The notes under the pieces are model-generated. The model saw only the letters and a list, made by a program, of their open reading frames with translations. It had not been told where the DNA came from and did no database searches. Positions 32,451 to 40,923 of a DNA stretch of 64,000 nucleotides are shown here, in pieces. The DNA is from Phycisphaerae bacterium RAS2 (GTDB lineage Bacteria; Planctomycetota; Phycisphaerae; UBA1845; UTPLA1). The stretch spans positions 3,287,306 through 3,351,305 of the forward strand of contig CP036352.1 of NCBI GenBank assembly GCA_007753915.1. The letters run 5' to 3'. Numbering within the stretch: position 1 is the stretch's first letter; every line of letters begins with the position of its first letter. A program made the position numbers and the translations under genes.

Positions 32451-33437
32451 CTATTCGCCATTTGCACCTTGGATGCGGACACGGTCCGCCACATACGCCT
32501 CCTCGCTGCACAGCCGCTCCAGGAACGGCCGATTCGCCAGATATTCCGCACGCGCCGCCGCCTCAATCGCCGACGGCCGACCCACATCGGGCCCGGCGGA
32601 AACTCGAGCCGTCGCAAACCGCCCCATCGGCACCACCACCGGCGCCAAATCCGCCCACTTCTTGAACTCCTCCGGATCGCGCAAGGCCAACTCAAACGCC
32701 CACGACCGCTGCGCCGGCGCGAGCTTTCCCGACGACGATGCCTCGGCCACCAGCGTCGCCGCCATGCGCCGCGCCTCCACGTCCTCCAACTGCGCGATCC
32801 GATCCGCCGCCGCGATCAGCACCACGTCCTGCGTCGCCGACTCGTCCAGCACCAGCAATCGCCGCAACCGCTCCCCCGCATCGCCCGGCGCCGTCGCACC
32901 GCCTCCACCGTTCACCACCGGCTGCATGCCGATGATCGCCGGCTTGTTCGTCAGCGCCGCCGAGTGCAGGCCGACCAGCCGCCGATCGCTTCGTCGCACC
33001 AGGGCCACCGGAGACACATAGCGATATTGCCGACTCGCCAGCTTGGCCGCCGCTTCAGGAGTCCACTGCACTTCGGCCCACAGACCGGCCGCGCGCCCGT
33101 CGCTTGCTTCCTCCGGCCGCACCAGCTTTAACGCCTTGATCCACCCCGCCGCCGGCGCGAGACCGTCCGGCGAGCTGTACGCCCCGCCCAGTGTCTGATG
33201 CTCGTAATCAATGGGCACGTCCGTCCCGTGCGCCGAGAATGCCTCCATCGTGGCACGCGCCGATTCCTCGTCCAGCACAAAATCCCCCGCCGTACTCCGA
33301 ACCCGGCCCCACGGCGCGACCAGCACTTCCGCCGGCGGCTCGCCCTGACCGATCCCGGCCGACTCCATCACCACTTCGCTCAACCCGCCCCGGTCCTCCG
33401 TCGCCACGCATTCCAGAACATCGACATCCGTCGCCAT
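32451..33437 (-). CDS. Mu-like prophage I protein: capsid maturation protease/scaffold
   Basis: A 328-residue protein of the Mu I (gp32) family. The protease half has LVAPWGRVRS, FVLDEESARATMEAF, VPIDYEHQTLGG, AAGWIKALKL and YRYVSPVALV. LHSAALTNKPAI is typical, with the conserved His and Ser/Thr expected for the assemblin-like fold. The C-terminal 120 residues are helical and charged, suitable as the scaffold. The protein guides head assembly and is then cleaved. It lies between portal and decoration genes. Confidence 0.85.
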   Translation of the reverse strand: MATDVDVLECVATEDRGGLSEVVMESAGIGQGEPPAEVLVAPWGRVRSTAGDFVLDEESARATMEAFSAHGTDVPIDYEHQTLGGAYSSPDGLAPAAGWIKALKLVRPEEASDGRAAGLWAEVQWTPEAAAKLASRQYRYVSPVALVRRSDRRLVGLHSAALTNKPAIIGMQPVVNGGGGATAPGDAGERLRRLLVLDESATQDVVLIAAADRIAQLEDVEARRMAATLVAEASSSGKLAPAQRSWAFELALRDPEEFKKWADLAPVVVPMGRFATARVSAGPDVGRPSAIEAAARAEYLANRPFLERLCSEEAYVADRVRIQGANGE

Positions 33438-33494
33438 CGCCCCTGTCCTCCTTACAATCTTTCTGTTCGCAGATTCGCAGACCGCCCCGCCATT

Positions 33495-34838
33495 TCACTG
33501 GCGACGGTCTCCTACACTCTTGCCCGACGTTCCACCCACGTCGCCTGCGAGCACCGCCTCGCTCACCGCCGCGACAGGAACCCCCAGCGCCCGATGCGCC
33601 CACGCCGCGGGAACCCGCGCTCCCAGCCGGTTCACCGCAATGTTCAGGACCTCCGCCAGCCGCCGCGGATCGCGCCGCTCCTCCACCTGACGCTCGAAGC
33701 ACGGAACCGCCGCGCCAGGCCCGAACTGCATCCGCACCAGCGGCCCCAGCAGGTCGCGGCGCAGCGTCTGGGATTCCCGACGGATGTCGTCATCGCGCAG
33801 ATCACGCCGCACGTTGTCGTGCACCTTCGCCGCACCCGCGCTCGCCAGCATGCGCGCCGTGTCCGTCGTCAGCGTCTGACCCAGCCACGCCTTGCTGATC
33901 TCGCGATCGAAATACAGGCACAGATTCTCGAACAGATTCACCTCGCCCGGCACCCGTGATTGAACAATCTCGAGTTGGATGGCTTTTGAGAACACACCCG
34001 TCGCGTCCGCGCCGAGTTGCTTCAGCATCGTCAGCATCTCGCGCTTCTCGTCCGCCGTCGCGCCCGGCTCGTACCGCGCGATCCGCACCGGCATCCCGAA
34101 CGCCTCCGCGAAAATCAGCCAGTCCTTGATCGCGAACCGCTTCGCCAGGTACGCAAGCCCCGTCACCCGCGCCAGCCCGCCACGCAACGGATGGCCGCTC
34201 GCAGCCTGCGGCAAATGCACCACGAACTTGTTCGGCGGCAACGCCTCGCCGCGATGCTTCTCCGCTTCCGTCAGCACCCGAAGCTCGCCCGACTCGCCCA
34301 GCGTCAACCGATCAAACGCCACCGGCACGATCTCCACCGGCCGCACGCCGCTCCCGTCGGCCTGCCACACGATCTCCGCGACCGCCAACCCGCGACCCGT
34401 CGCGAGCGACAAGTGCGCCAACGTCTCTTCAAACCCGGGCAGATCACGAAGCACGGCCTCACAGTACGCCGCGGTTTCCTCCGCCGTCGCGCCGCCCCTT
34501 GCCGATCCCGAAGCCACCCGACCCGCCTCCTGCGCCAGGTCCACACCCGGAGGCGTTGCCGTCACCCGCCACGGCAACCCCGTCACCGCCAGCCGCCGCG
34601 TGCTGGCGACGCTAAACAGATGCGCGTCTTTTTCTTCCATTTGTTCCGAGAGCGCCAACTGCGCACCCAGGTCCCCCGCGTCCGCCTCGCGAAAAATCGC
34701 CAGCAGTCGCTGCGGCGTCAGACCATCCGCCGGATACATTCGATTTCCCCAGTCCCCGCCGCGACTCACCATCACGCCGCCCGTCGGCCGCATCGCCGCG
34801 CCCCGCACCGCGTTGACGATTCGATCCAATATCCGCAT
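33495..34838 (-). CDS. Mu gp29-like portal protein (DUF935 type)
   Basis: A 447-residue protein started at the ATG at 34838 because a GGAGGAG ribosome site precedes it; the frame runs further upstream. Family blocks: RILDRIVNAVRGAAMRP, LTPQRLLAIFREADAGDLG, SEQMEEKDAHLFSVASTRR, VTGLPWRVTA, AEIVWQADGS, LPPNKFVVHLPQ, FAIKDWLIFAEAFGMPVRIA and LTTDTARMLASAGAAKVH. The portal forms the DNA entry channel at one capsid vertex. The gp30 (MuF) minor head gene that normally follows is absent; the protease gene comes next. Confidence 0.9.
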   Translation of the reverse strand: MRILDRIVNAVRGAAMRPTGGVMVSRGGDWGNRMYPADGLTPQRLLAIFREADAGDLGAQLALSEQMEEKDAHLFSVASTRRLAVTGLPWRVTATPPGVDLAQEAGRVASGSARGGATAEETAAYCEAVLRDLPGFEETLAHLSLATGRGLAVAEIVWQADGSGVRPVEIVPVAFDRLTLGESGELRVLTEAEKHRGEALPPNKFVVHLPQAASGHPLRGGLARVTGLAYLAKRFAIKDWLIFAEAFGMPVRIARYEPGATADEKREMLTMLKQLGADATGVFSKAIQLEIVQSRVPGEVNLFENLCLYFDREISKAWLGQTLTTDTARMLASAGAAKVHDNVRRDLRDDDIRRESQTLRRDLLGPLVRMQFGPGAAVPCFERQVEERRDPRRLAEVLNIAVNRLGARVPAAWAHRALGVPVAAVSEAVLAGDVGGTSGKSVGDRRQ

Positions 34839-34995
34839 GTCTTGCTCCTCCATCCATTGCAAAGCCCGCAATTGCCGCATGGCATCCGTCAGTCGATAGC
34901 CGTCAGCTGTTAGCCATGAGCCGACATCCAATCCCTTTCCGCGCTCCTATTCCACTGTTCCCGGCTCCCTCTCTTCTCCGTGCCTGGTGCCTCCG

Positions 34996-35024
34996 TTTCG
35001 ACTTTTTGAGGTTTCGATGTTTCC
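34996..35024. repeat. TTTCGAC repeat directly after the terminase stop codon
   Basis: The third locus of the TTTCGAC family (GTTTCGACTTTTTGAGG, then TTTCGATG), more degenerate than the first two. It ends immediately before the stop codon of the minus-strand terminase gene. Confidence 0.65.
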
Positions 35025-36389
35025 TCACCAGACTCCTTGCCGGGCGAATCGCGACGCGCCGCCTGTCAGGAACTCCCCGTCGCCGACCCCGACGTGCCGC
35101 GCCGCCGCATGCGCCGCCAGCGACGCCGCCCAGAAGCGGTCGGCATGACCGCCCGCTGACCGATCCGCTTCGAATCGAACGTGCCCGCTTCGTGTCACTG
35201 CCCGCGTCAGCGAGTGCCAGTCCCGCTCGATCGAATCATCCACTGGAATCCGAATTCGGCCCGTTTCCGCCAGCATTCGCAGCCGCCCCGCCAGTTCCGC
35301 CTTCATTCCCGCCGTGAAAGTCATCCCCTCGACGCGATAGCTACCGAACTGCCGCCCCAGTCGCTCCGCCAGTTGCATGCCCATGCCCGTCGCATCGATG
35401 CAACATCGCCGGACGCTTCGATGACCCAGCACCTCGCAGATGACCCGCTCCTGTTCTTCGAACAGCGCGCCTTCCATCACCAGCACCCCGCGTGTCTCCA
35501 GCAATTCGCCCCCACGTTCCACGATCCACACCGCCGTGACATCGCGCACGCGCCCGACATCCACACCGACGTACACATCCGCCCCCGCACGCTGCAACGC
35601 CGACCAATCGACCGCCGTCGACAGCCGCACATCCTGACACCGGCGAATCAGTTCATACGGCATGAAGCTCGTCGCCTCGTCCGCGAACTCGCAGCACATC
35701 TCCTGCCGCCAGATCATTTCATCCCCAATCGCTTCGCGCAGCTCCGTCGCATCCGCATCCAGCCCCTCCGCGATCGCCTGCTCGAGCGTCACGGTTGTTC
35801 GCTCGAACTTCGTGTTGTCGCGCAGCCGCGCGAACATGTTCTTCACCCCGCGCGGCGTCGAACACACATCCAGTTCGCCGCGCCCGCGCAGCACCGACGG
35901 ATACAGCGCCGCCCACACGGCCTCGTCCTCCTGATGCATCGCGAACTCATCCAGAAAAACGTCGCCCGAGAAGCCCCGCGCCGTCATCGGATTGGCCGGC
36001 AGCCCAATGATCCGCACGCCCCCGGGAAGGCGGATCTCAAGCTGGCGATACGAGGTGTTGTGAAAGTAGCCGTCGCCGCGAAACTCGGCCGCGATCTTCA
36101 GCGCCTGGCAGTGCTGGTACGCCTTCTCCATCACCTCGCGACTCTGCCGCTCGCCGGCCGACAAAAAAATCTGCGTTCGTCTTCGAAGCAAGCCTCGCAC
36201 CAAACGCCGCAGGCTGAAGGTGAAACTCTTGCCCGTCTGCCGCGCCCAGCAATTCCAGGTGAACCGCGCCGAGCTTTCCACCATTCGCCGCTGATACGCC
36301 GGCAACGGGAGTGCCGCTGTGATGGCATTCGCGGGCTCACCATCCAGCGCGGCACTGACCCGCCGATCGGACTCCGATGACGTGCCCAT
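35025..36389 (-). CDS. Mu gp28-like large terminase subunit
   Basis: A 454-residue packaging motor. The ATPase half has the Walker A-like CWARQTGKSFT (about residue 52), an arginine-rich helix and Walker B VFLDEFAMHQEDEA (about 148), with STPRG as the coupling motif. The nuclease half has the RuvC-like first strand VYVGVDVGRVRDVTAVW and a later Asp in CCIDATGMGM, plus HADRFWAASLA near the end. The protein cuts and packages DNA into the head. The small subunit and the gp27-type gene are not recognisable upstream. The 36390-36662 gap shows nothing I can support. Confidence 0.9.
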   Translation of the reverse strand: MGTSSESDRRVSAALDGEPANAITAALPLPAYQRRMVESSARFTWNCWARQTGKSFTFSLRRLVRGLLRRRTQIFLSAGERQSREVMEKAYQHCQALKIAAEFRGDGYFHNTSYRQLEIRLPGGVRIIGLPANPMTARGFSGDVFLDEFAMHQEDEAVWAALYPSVLRGRGELDVCSTPRGVKNMFARLRDNTKFERTTVTLEQAIAEGLDADATELREAIGDEMIWRQEMCCEFADEATSFMPYELIRRCQDVRLSTAVDWSALQRAGADVYVGVDVGRVRDVTAVWIVERGGELLETRGVLVMEGALFEEQERVICEVLGHRSVRRCCIDATGMGMQLAERLGRQFGSYRVEGMTFTAGMKAELAGRLRMLAETGRIRIPVDDSIERDWHSLTRAVTRSGHVRFEADRSAGGHADRFWAASLAAHAAARHVGVGDGEFLTGGASRFARQGVW

Positions 36390-36662
36390 CCGATTTGCTC
36401 CAACGTGACACGACCGGCCGTCGGACCGACGCGGTCGGCCGATGCGATCAGTTCTTCACTCTTGCTCGGTGATCCGGTTGGTTGGAGCTTCGCCCGAACG
36501 CCGCCGCGGCCATCCCGGCCGGAAACCAGTCGAGCGGCGGGTGAGGCAGGAATCCGTTAGCCCTGTAGGCCTCCCGGCGGGACCGGCACGAGTGGCCGGC
36601 GAGCGTGGTTCCACCGATTGACGAAAAGCGTTCGGCAGAATTGAGCAAGACGGAGGGGTTGT

Positions 36663-36941
36663 TCAGCGGTTGGAATCAAACGCGACGACCTGCCCGCGGA
36701 ACTCGAACGGCCTACCGCTTTGCCGCGAACGGAGTTGGACTTTTGCAATGCCGCCGGGGAGCGCGTCGCACTCAAACACCTTGGCATCGACATCGCTGCC
36801 ATACTCGGGGAAAGTCCCGGTCGCCCTGGTCGCGCGGCCGCGACAGGTGTAGGTCTTGCCCATGATCGCGATCGACTCGGTCGGCAGATCGGACGTTTTC
36901 GCCGCGGAACTCGTCAGCGGGTGCTCGCCGGGATCGATCAT
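36663..36941 (-). CDS. Small protein of unknown function upstream of the head module
   Basis: A 92-residue protein started at the ATG at 36941, which has AAAGGA ten bases upstream; the frame upstream of that is not protein-like. The C-terminal 65 residues look like a small beta-barrel domain: KTYTCRGRATRATGTFPEYG, DAKVFECDALPGG and FEFRGQVVAFDSNR. It could be a small regulatory or anti-defence protein, but no family is recognised. It is on the same strand as the phage module, 274 bases before the terminase. Confidence 0.55.
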   Translation of the reverse strand: MIDPGEHPLTSSAAKTSDLPTESIAIMGKTYTCRGRATRATGTFPEYGSDVDAKVFECDALPGGIAKVQLRSRQSGRPFEFRGQVVAFDSNR

Positions 36942-37134
36942 GGCGAGATGTCCTTTCGGGGCCGGCCCCCAAAAAAGGCCAGCCCTCAAAAAGGCCGACC
37001 CCCCAATGGCCCTTCGCGGCCCCCGGACCGACTCCCGCCAGCCCAGAAAGACCTCCCGGAGGTCGCTGAAGCAGTGCCCGATGGGCAGAATCGACTCCGG
37101 CCAACGTCGGGATGGGTGAGGAAGGCTCGGCCAT

Positions 37135-37479
37135 CTACATCTTCTGGACGTGGTGCTCGTCGAGGATTTCCTGCACGGTGATGAGCTTGATGATGCGACC
37201 CGACTTCTTGTGAAAGGCGGCGCACTCACGTTCGGCATCCGACGAAAAACCGAACGCAACGAAGAAGCCGCGCTGGCGGTCCTCGCGGTGCATGACCGCC
37301 TCGAAGGCGTCGATGTCGGGCCTTTCCGCTTTGTCCATCTGCTTGACCTGAATGGGGAACCAGTCCTCGGCGAACATGTGATCGGTCTGGCCCTTCTTGC
37401 CCTTGGCGGCGGCTTCGGCGGGCTTGCTGCCGACGGGGAAGATGCGGCCATCGATGCCCATGTCGCCGACCTGCACCAT
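37135..37479 (-). CDS. Mrr-like restriction-endonuclease-domain fragment
   Basis: A 114-residue protein. GDMGIDGRIFPVG, then WFPIQVKQMDKAERPDIDAF and GFFVAFGFSSDAERECAAF, match a PD-(D/E)XK nuclease domain of the Mrr type: D in GIDG and QVK as the QxK variant of ExK. I recall this domain at the C-terminus of DNA-methyltransferase fusions. Homology seems to continue into the four codons before the ATG (FGTR), where an in-frame TAA cuts it, so this is probably a remnant of a longer protein or a truncated nuclease. It overlaps no gene and lies 12 bases after the preceding stop at 37492. Confidence 0.65.
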   Translation of the reverse strand: MVQVGDMGIDGRIFPVGSKPAEAAAKGKKGQTDHMFAEDWFPIQVKQMDKAERPDIDAFEAVMHREDRQRGFFVAFGFSSDAERECAAFHKKSGRIIKLITVQEILDEHHVQKM

Positions 37480-37491
37480 CCTCGTCCCGAA

Positions 37492-38091
37492 TTACTTCAG
37501 TGTTACCACATACGGCGCACTGAGTTCGAGAACCGCACGAACCGGGCGAAGCGGCGCGCCGCTGGTCGATTGCCTAATCAGTAATTCTGGTCTTGGAGGA
37601 TATCCCTCTTTGCCTGGCGGAAACTCGCTATTCCATCTTCCGGTTTTCGTTGAATACCACTCAACCCGAATGTCCGGCAAAAGGCCCTCAGTTTGAAATT
37701 CGCGGATTTGTTTCACCCGGAACGCAGCCGCGCACGATTTCTCACCGATGGGGTGGGGAACCCTGATCGCAGCGGGAATAACTTGCCAGTCGTCCTTCGG
37801 GCTAAGCTGAAATTCCTTAAGCTCCCTGACATTTCCCTTCGGCGGCTTGGGATTCTTGCTGGCTGAGCACAGCGCAAAAACGCGTCGTGGACAAGCCTTC
37901 TCAATCTCGGCAATCATCTGCGCCAGCTTGCTGTGATGCTGGAAGGACCACAGGGTCCAACCCTTATTCTTATCAATCTCGGATGCCTTGCGCAGCAGAA
38001 TGTCATCTCCCTCCTCGGTCGTGCCATCCGGGTGAGACCCATGCGCTCCAAATGGGTGCCAGAATCCGATAGTGAAGTCGTCCCAGTCCAT
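37492..38091 (-). CDS. Unknown protein upstream of the nuclease-like remnant
   Basis: A 199-residue protein beginning MDWDDFTIGFWHPFGAHG. It has well-formed segments such as LLRKASEIDKNKGWTLWSFQ, ACPRRVFALCSASKNPKPP and QLSPKDDWQVIPAAIRVPHP, and a C-terminal strand-rich part (AVLELSAPYVVTLK). There is no signal or membrane helix. The composition is clearly protein-like but I recognise no family. It is followed after 12 bases by the Mrr-like gene and is probably co-transcribed with it, so a link with DNA restriction or another defence role is possible. Confidence 0.65.
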   Translation of the reverse strand: MDWDDFTIGFWHPFGAHGSHPDGTTEEGDDILLRKASEIDKNKGWTLWSFQHHSKLAQMIAEIEKACPRRVFALCSASKNPKPPKGNVRELKEFQLSPKDDWQVIPAAIRVPHPIGEKSCAAAFRVKQIREFQTEGLLPDIRVEWYSTKTGRWNSEFPPGKEGYPPRPELLIRQSTSGAPLRPVRAVLELSAPYVVTLK

Positions 38092-38224
38092 CCGAGCGTT
38101 CTTCCTTTCTTAGGAGCTCAGCACGCGGGCCAGCTCCACGCAGCGCGGCCGCCTGTCCGCCGCGCTGACGCCGGGCTGTGCCCGCGACGGTTCCGTGAAG
38201 ACAGGACGAACAAATCAGTCTCGG

Positions 38225-39127
38225 CTAGTTGCCCTCGCGCTTGAACTCAAAGCGCTGTGGGCGGCCGCCCCGGGTGAATCCGACCGAGGCGGTCAAGCGA
38301 CCCTTGCCCGAAAGCTCGTACACGATGCGCTGCGGGGAGTCGTGGCGCGGGTTTTCGAACACGGCGCGCGTGCTGCTTAGCTCGGTGAGCACGAACTCGG
38401 TCGGCGGTCTTCCGCCGGGCTGCGCGATGTACACCAGCCCGCCGTCGCGCTCAACGATGCGCAAGAACTCGAACGCGACCATCTTGTCGCGCGAGACCGT
38501 GCGCGACATGGCGAGCATCGCGCCGCCCAGCGGCGGACTCCATCGCTCCTCAATCGACGTCTTGCCGCTCGTTCCCCGCTTGCCGACCCACGCGCCGGTC
38601 AGCCACGCCACGTCGCCCACTGCCGCCTTGGCCGGTTCGGGCAGCGCGATGTCCTTCGGATGACGGTAGAGCGCCACCGATTTCATCCCATCGGGCGGAT
38701 CGACCGCGACGCGCGAGAGCAGCCCCTCGTCCGTGGGTCGCAGTTCCGTCCGGATCAGCGCGACCCGCGCATCGTCCGACACGCGCACGATTTCGATCTC
38801 GTATGTGAACGCTCCGTCCTTCCATTCCCCGTGGTAGCGCGAGACCGTGCTTCTGCCGGTGCCCCCGCCGACCTCGGTGACCGTGCCGTCGAGCGCCATG
38901 CGCACCTCGCCGTCGCGGCGCACGAGGACCAGCGCATCGTCCTCGACGCGCAGCGTGAACTTCGTACTCATGCTGGGCTGATGCTGCTCAATCGCTCGGC
39001 CTTCGGTCCGGTCTTCGACATAGAGCCATTCACCGTCCAACGCCTGCAAACCATCGGCCTGCGTCGATTGCACTCCGCGGGGCGTCAGGAACGTGAGCGA
39101 CATTGCGAACAACACGTGAGAAAGCAC
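38225..39127 (-). CDS. Secreted protein with DUF6265-type domain
   Basis: A 300-residue protein with a GTG start at 39127 preceded by AGGAGA. The first 22 residues are a signal peptide (SHVLFAMSLTFLTPRGVQSTQA). Residues about 25-160 form a lipocalin-like beta region with LDGEWLYVEDRTEG. Residues about 170-300 match the DUF6265 pattern: VAWLTGAWVGKRG, IEERWSPPLGGAMLAMSRTV, FEFLRIVERDGGLVYIAQPG, ENPRHDSPQRIVYEL. Its role is unknown; such domains resemble fatty-acid-binding-type barrels. The tRNA fragment starts 137 bases upstream. Confidence 0.8.
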   Translation of the reverse strand: MLSHVLFAMSLTFLTPRGVQSTQADGLQALDGEWLYVEDRTEGRAIEQHQPSMSTKFTLRVEDDALVLVRRDGEVRMALDGTVTEVGGGTGRSTVSRYHGEWKDGAFTYEIEIVRVSDDARVALIRTELRPTDEGLLSRVAVDPPDGMKSVALYRHPKDIALPEPAKAAVGDVAWLTGAWVGKRGTSGKTSIEERWSPPLGGAMLAMSRTVSRDKMVAFEFLRIVERDGGLVYIAQPGGRPPTEFVLTELSSTRAVFENPRHDSPQRIVYELSGKGRLTASVGFTRGGRPQRFEFKREGN

Positions 39128-39263
39128 AGAAAGGTCTCCTATCGAATCACGAGGCGTGCAAGCGGCGAGCCACCGCCCGGCCGGACTCCATCCGCATGGG
39201 CCGCGCCCGCAGGACCGATGCAAACGCTCATCGCGGGCTTGGAATTGCTATGCCCTATGCCAA

Positions 39264-39309
39264 CGCGCCCGAGAGGATTCGAACCTCCGACCTGCGGTTT
39301 AGGAAACCG
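39264..39309 (-). tRNA. 3' fragment of a tRNA-Arg(CCT) gene; probable attachment-site half
   Basis: On the minus strand the sequence from CGGTTTCCTAAACCG (anticodon loop, CCT) through the T-arm GGAGGTTCGAATCCTCT to the acceptor 3' strand CGGGCGC plus G is a normal tRNA-Arg 3' half. The matching 5' acceptor strand (GCGCCCG) and D-arm are absent on the other side, so the gene is truncated just 5' of the anticodon loop. This is the form left at the distal end of an element integrated into the 3' end of a tRNA gene. The element would extend to the right. Confidence 0.85.
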
Positions 39310-39391
39310 GAGGGAGTCCTTATCGACACGCGACTTACGCGAGCGCTTACCCTCTTTCTTACCGGATTCACCGGAAGCTGACAAACATGGG

Positions 39392-39610
39392 ATGGATGCA
39401 GCCTCTGCGCTGCCGGAAACCGATGCCCCTCGACGGGTTGACGACGGCCTTGCGATGATCTGCCGTGCGTGGACCTCGCTGCCAGAGGCGGTCCGGGCCG
39501 GGATCGTCGGCATGGTCCGGGCGTTCACAGGGGCGGAGAGTGAGAACACCGCGAACAGGCAGCGAGACGGCGGCGAAGACAGTTCGGAAGCGGCCCGGGA
39601 GCAGGCATAA
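39392..39610 (+). pseudogene. Possible C-terminal remnant of a site-specific integrase-associated protein
   Basis: About 72 residues (from MDAASALPETDAPRRVDDG) followed by LAMICRAWTSLPEAVRAGIV and a polar tail. The AWTSLPEAVRAGIVGMV segment resembles the tail I recall from planctomycete tyrosine recombinases. The frame upstream runs through the tRNA fragment and has no catalytic motifs (no R-H-R-Y set). If the resemblance holds, it marks a deleted integrase next to its attachment site. It could also be a genuine small gene. Confidence 0.35.
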
Positions 39611-39762
39611 TGGCGGGCGGGGACCTTTTTCCCTGCGCGGAGCCGGGCTGCGGCGTGGCTTCGCCAGAGCGGTACTGCGAGTGTGGGGCGTGCAAAACAG
39701 TGCACTATACCGGCCCCATGAGGCAGTACGGCCATTGGTGCAAGCCAGACAGCGGTCAATGA
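39610..39762 (+). CDS. Possible small Cys-rich protein
   Basis: A 50-residue frame whose ATG overlaps the preceding stop (TAATG at 39608). It carries Cys at CAEPGC, YCECGAC and WCKP, a spacing suitable for a zinc ribbon (MAGGDLFPCAEPGC, then YCECGACKTVHY). The overlap argues for coupled translation with the frame before it. There is no other evidence, and it could be a chance frame. Confidence 0.4.
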   Translation: MAGGDLFPCAEPGCGVASPERYCECGACKTVHYTGPMRQYGHWCKPDSGQ

Positions 39763-40372
39763 GTGATGAACGATCGGCGTGGCGGAACAAATCAACTTCC
39801 ATGAATTGTTAGCGTATGGAAGCAATGACCGCCGGACTGGCGACTAGGTCGGCGAGATCGCGCCTTGATTGATCAGCGCGCGGGTCCGTCAGATCGTGTC
39901 CAGAATATCTTGACGCTTTGTTATCTACTTCGGAGAGAGATTCTGATCAATAAGTTTGCGGGTAGGGTCGGGCAGTCGGTAACAAGATGAAGGCGCGAAT
40001 GAAAAGCAGGACTTCCGCGGAAAAATGCTGCGACCTGCTTTCTTGCCCCGCACAATAAAGCCGCGCTTTGTTTTCTTGCCTAAGTCCTTGTCATCTTGCC
40101 CACCGCGCTCCGCCCGCCCACGGCGTATACCCTGAGCACTTCTGGATAGACATTACAGATGGACCACCTTGTTGGGGGAAGGTCAGATGTTTCAAGCAAT
40201 AAACGACGCCGCTTCTCTTTTTATCACCGCAATGCAGCCTTGAAATAGGTTCCGAATGAACTTCCGTCTCGCGGTCCTCCTTCGTGCTGCTTCGGTTTTT
40301 TCGACGCGCACTTTGCTCGGGAATGTACCCCGCCAAGTTGACACAGGTATTGTCCGAGCTAATAATCCCGTC
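39763..40372. other. Intergenic region inside the putative island
   Basis: About 600 bases without a convincing gene. Short decayed runs such as CTTTCTTGCC, TTTTCTTGCC and ATCTTGCC recur near 40037-40100. A GGGGGAAGGTCA segment at 40173-40184 matches the IS-end sequence found at 50636-50706 and 62992-63059. The end of this stretch should hold the promoter of the metal-efflux operon. Confidence 0.4.
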
Positions 40373-40759
40373 ATGCGCTACGCAGGACTGGTGCTTGCTC
40401 TCTTAGTGGGTCAGTTGGCCGGGGCAATGCCGCCGCCGGTCGAAGCCGCTGGCGATAAGGTACTGGACTGCTGCTGCTGCGGTAACGGCCAACCATGCAC
40501 CTGCCCGTGTTCGCGCTCGGGATCGCCATCCGATCCGGCATCACAACGAGAGGCGTTGCTTTGCACCTGCGACGTGTCGGCCCCAGCGCTTCCGGCAGCT
40601 CCCGTTGCGGGCGCGGACAAGCCGCAAGTTTCGAATGTCCAGGTCTACGTTGCCGCCCACGACGTTTCTAATCAGACAAGATTCCGACTTGTCCATCTTC
40701 GGAATCATGATCCGCCCGGCGGCCCAGACCCCGGTTGCCTTTCCATACTCCTTATCTGA
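40373..40759 (+). CDS. Secreted Cys-rich protein heading the metal-efflux operon
   Basis: A 128-residue protein started at the ATG at 40373, which gives a good signal peptide (MRYAGLVLALLVGQLAGAM). Just after it comes a dense Cys cluster (LDCCCCGNGQPCTCPC) and a second one (LLCTCDV), a pattern well suited to binding Cu(I) or other soft metals in the periplasm. The C-terminal part has a few His residues. The frame upstream to 40256 is less convincing. It lies 164 bases before the CusC-like gene on the same strand, supporting a role in metal capture or sensing. No family name is known to me. Confidence 0.6.
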   Translation: MRYAGLVLALLVGQLAGAMPPPVEAAGDKVLDCCCCGNGQPCTCPCSRSGSPSDPASQREALLCTCDVSAPALPAAPVAGADKPQVSNVQVYVAAHDVSNQTRFRLVHLRNHDPPGGPDPGCLSILLI

Positions 40760-40923
40760 TACATACTAAATCGCCGCGCTGTTTCCGCGCGCCAGCGCGG
40801 CGGTCTGCGCGCGCCCCTGATTCAGGTCGTCCCGCCTCCGGGCGGCGATGCAGGACGGCCAATTAGATCAAGTCGAACGACCGGCCTTGTTCTTTCCGCG
40901 TTACCTGAATATGCGAGCTTGCC

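Noticed and set aside
36448-36648. Minus-strand 66-codon frame before the terminase, possible small terminase subunit
   Set aside because: No similarity to known small subunits, weak start, composition not convincing.
38660-39391. Open frame reading through the tRNA-Arg fragment (GFEPPTCGLGNR peptide)
   Set aside because: The peptide is the well-known translation of a tRNA gene; the upstream part is the shadow of the DUF6265 gene.
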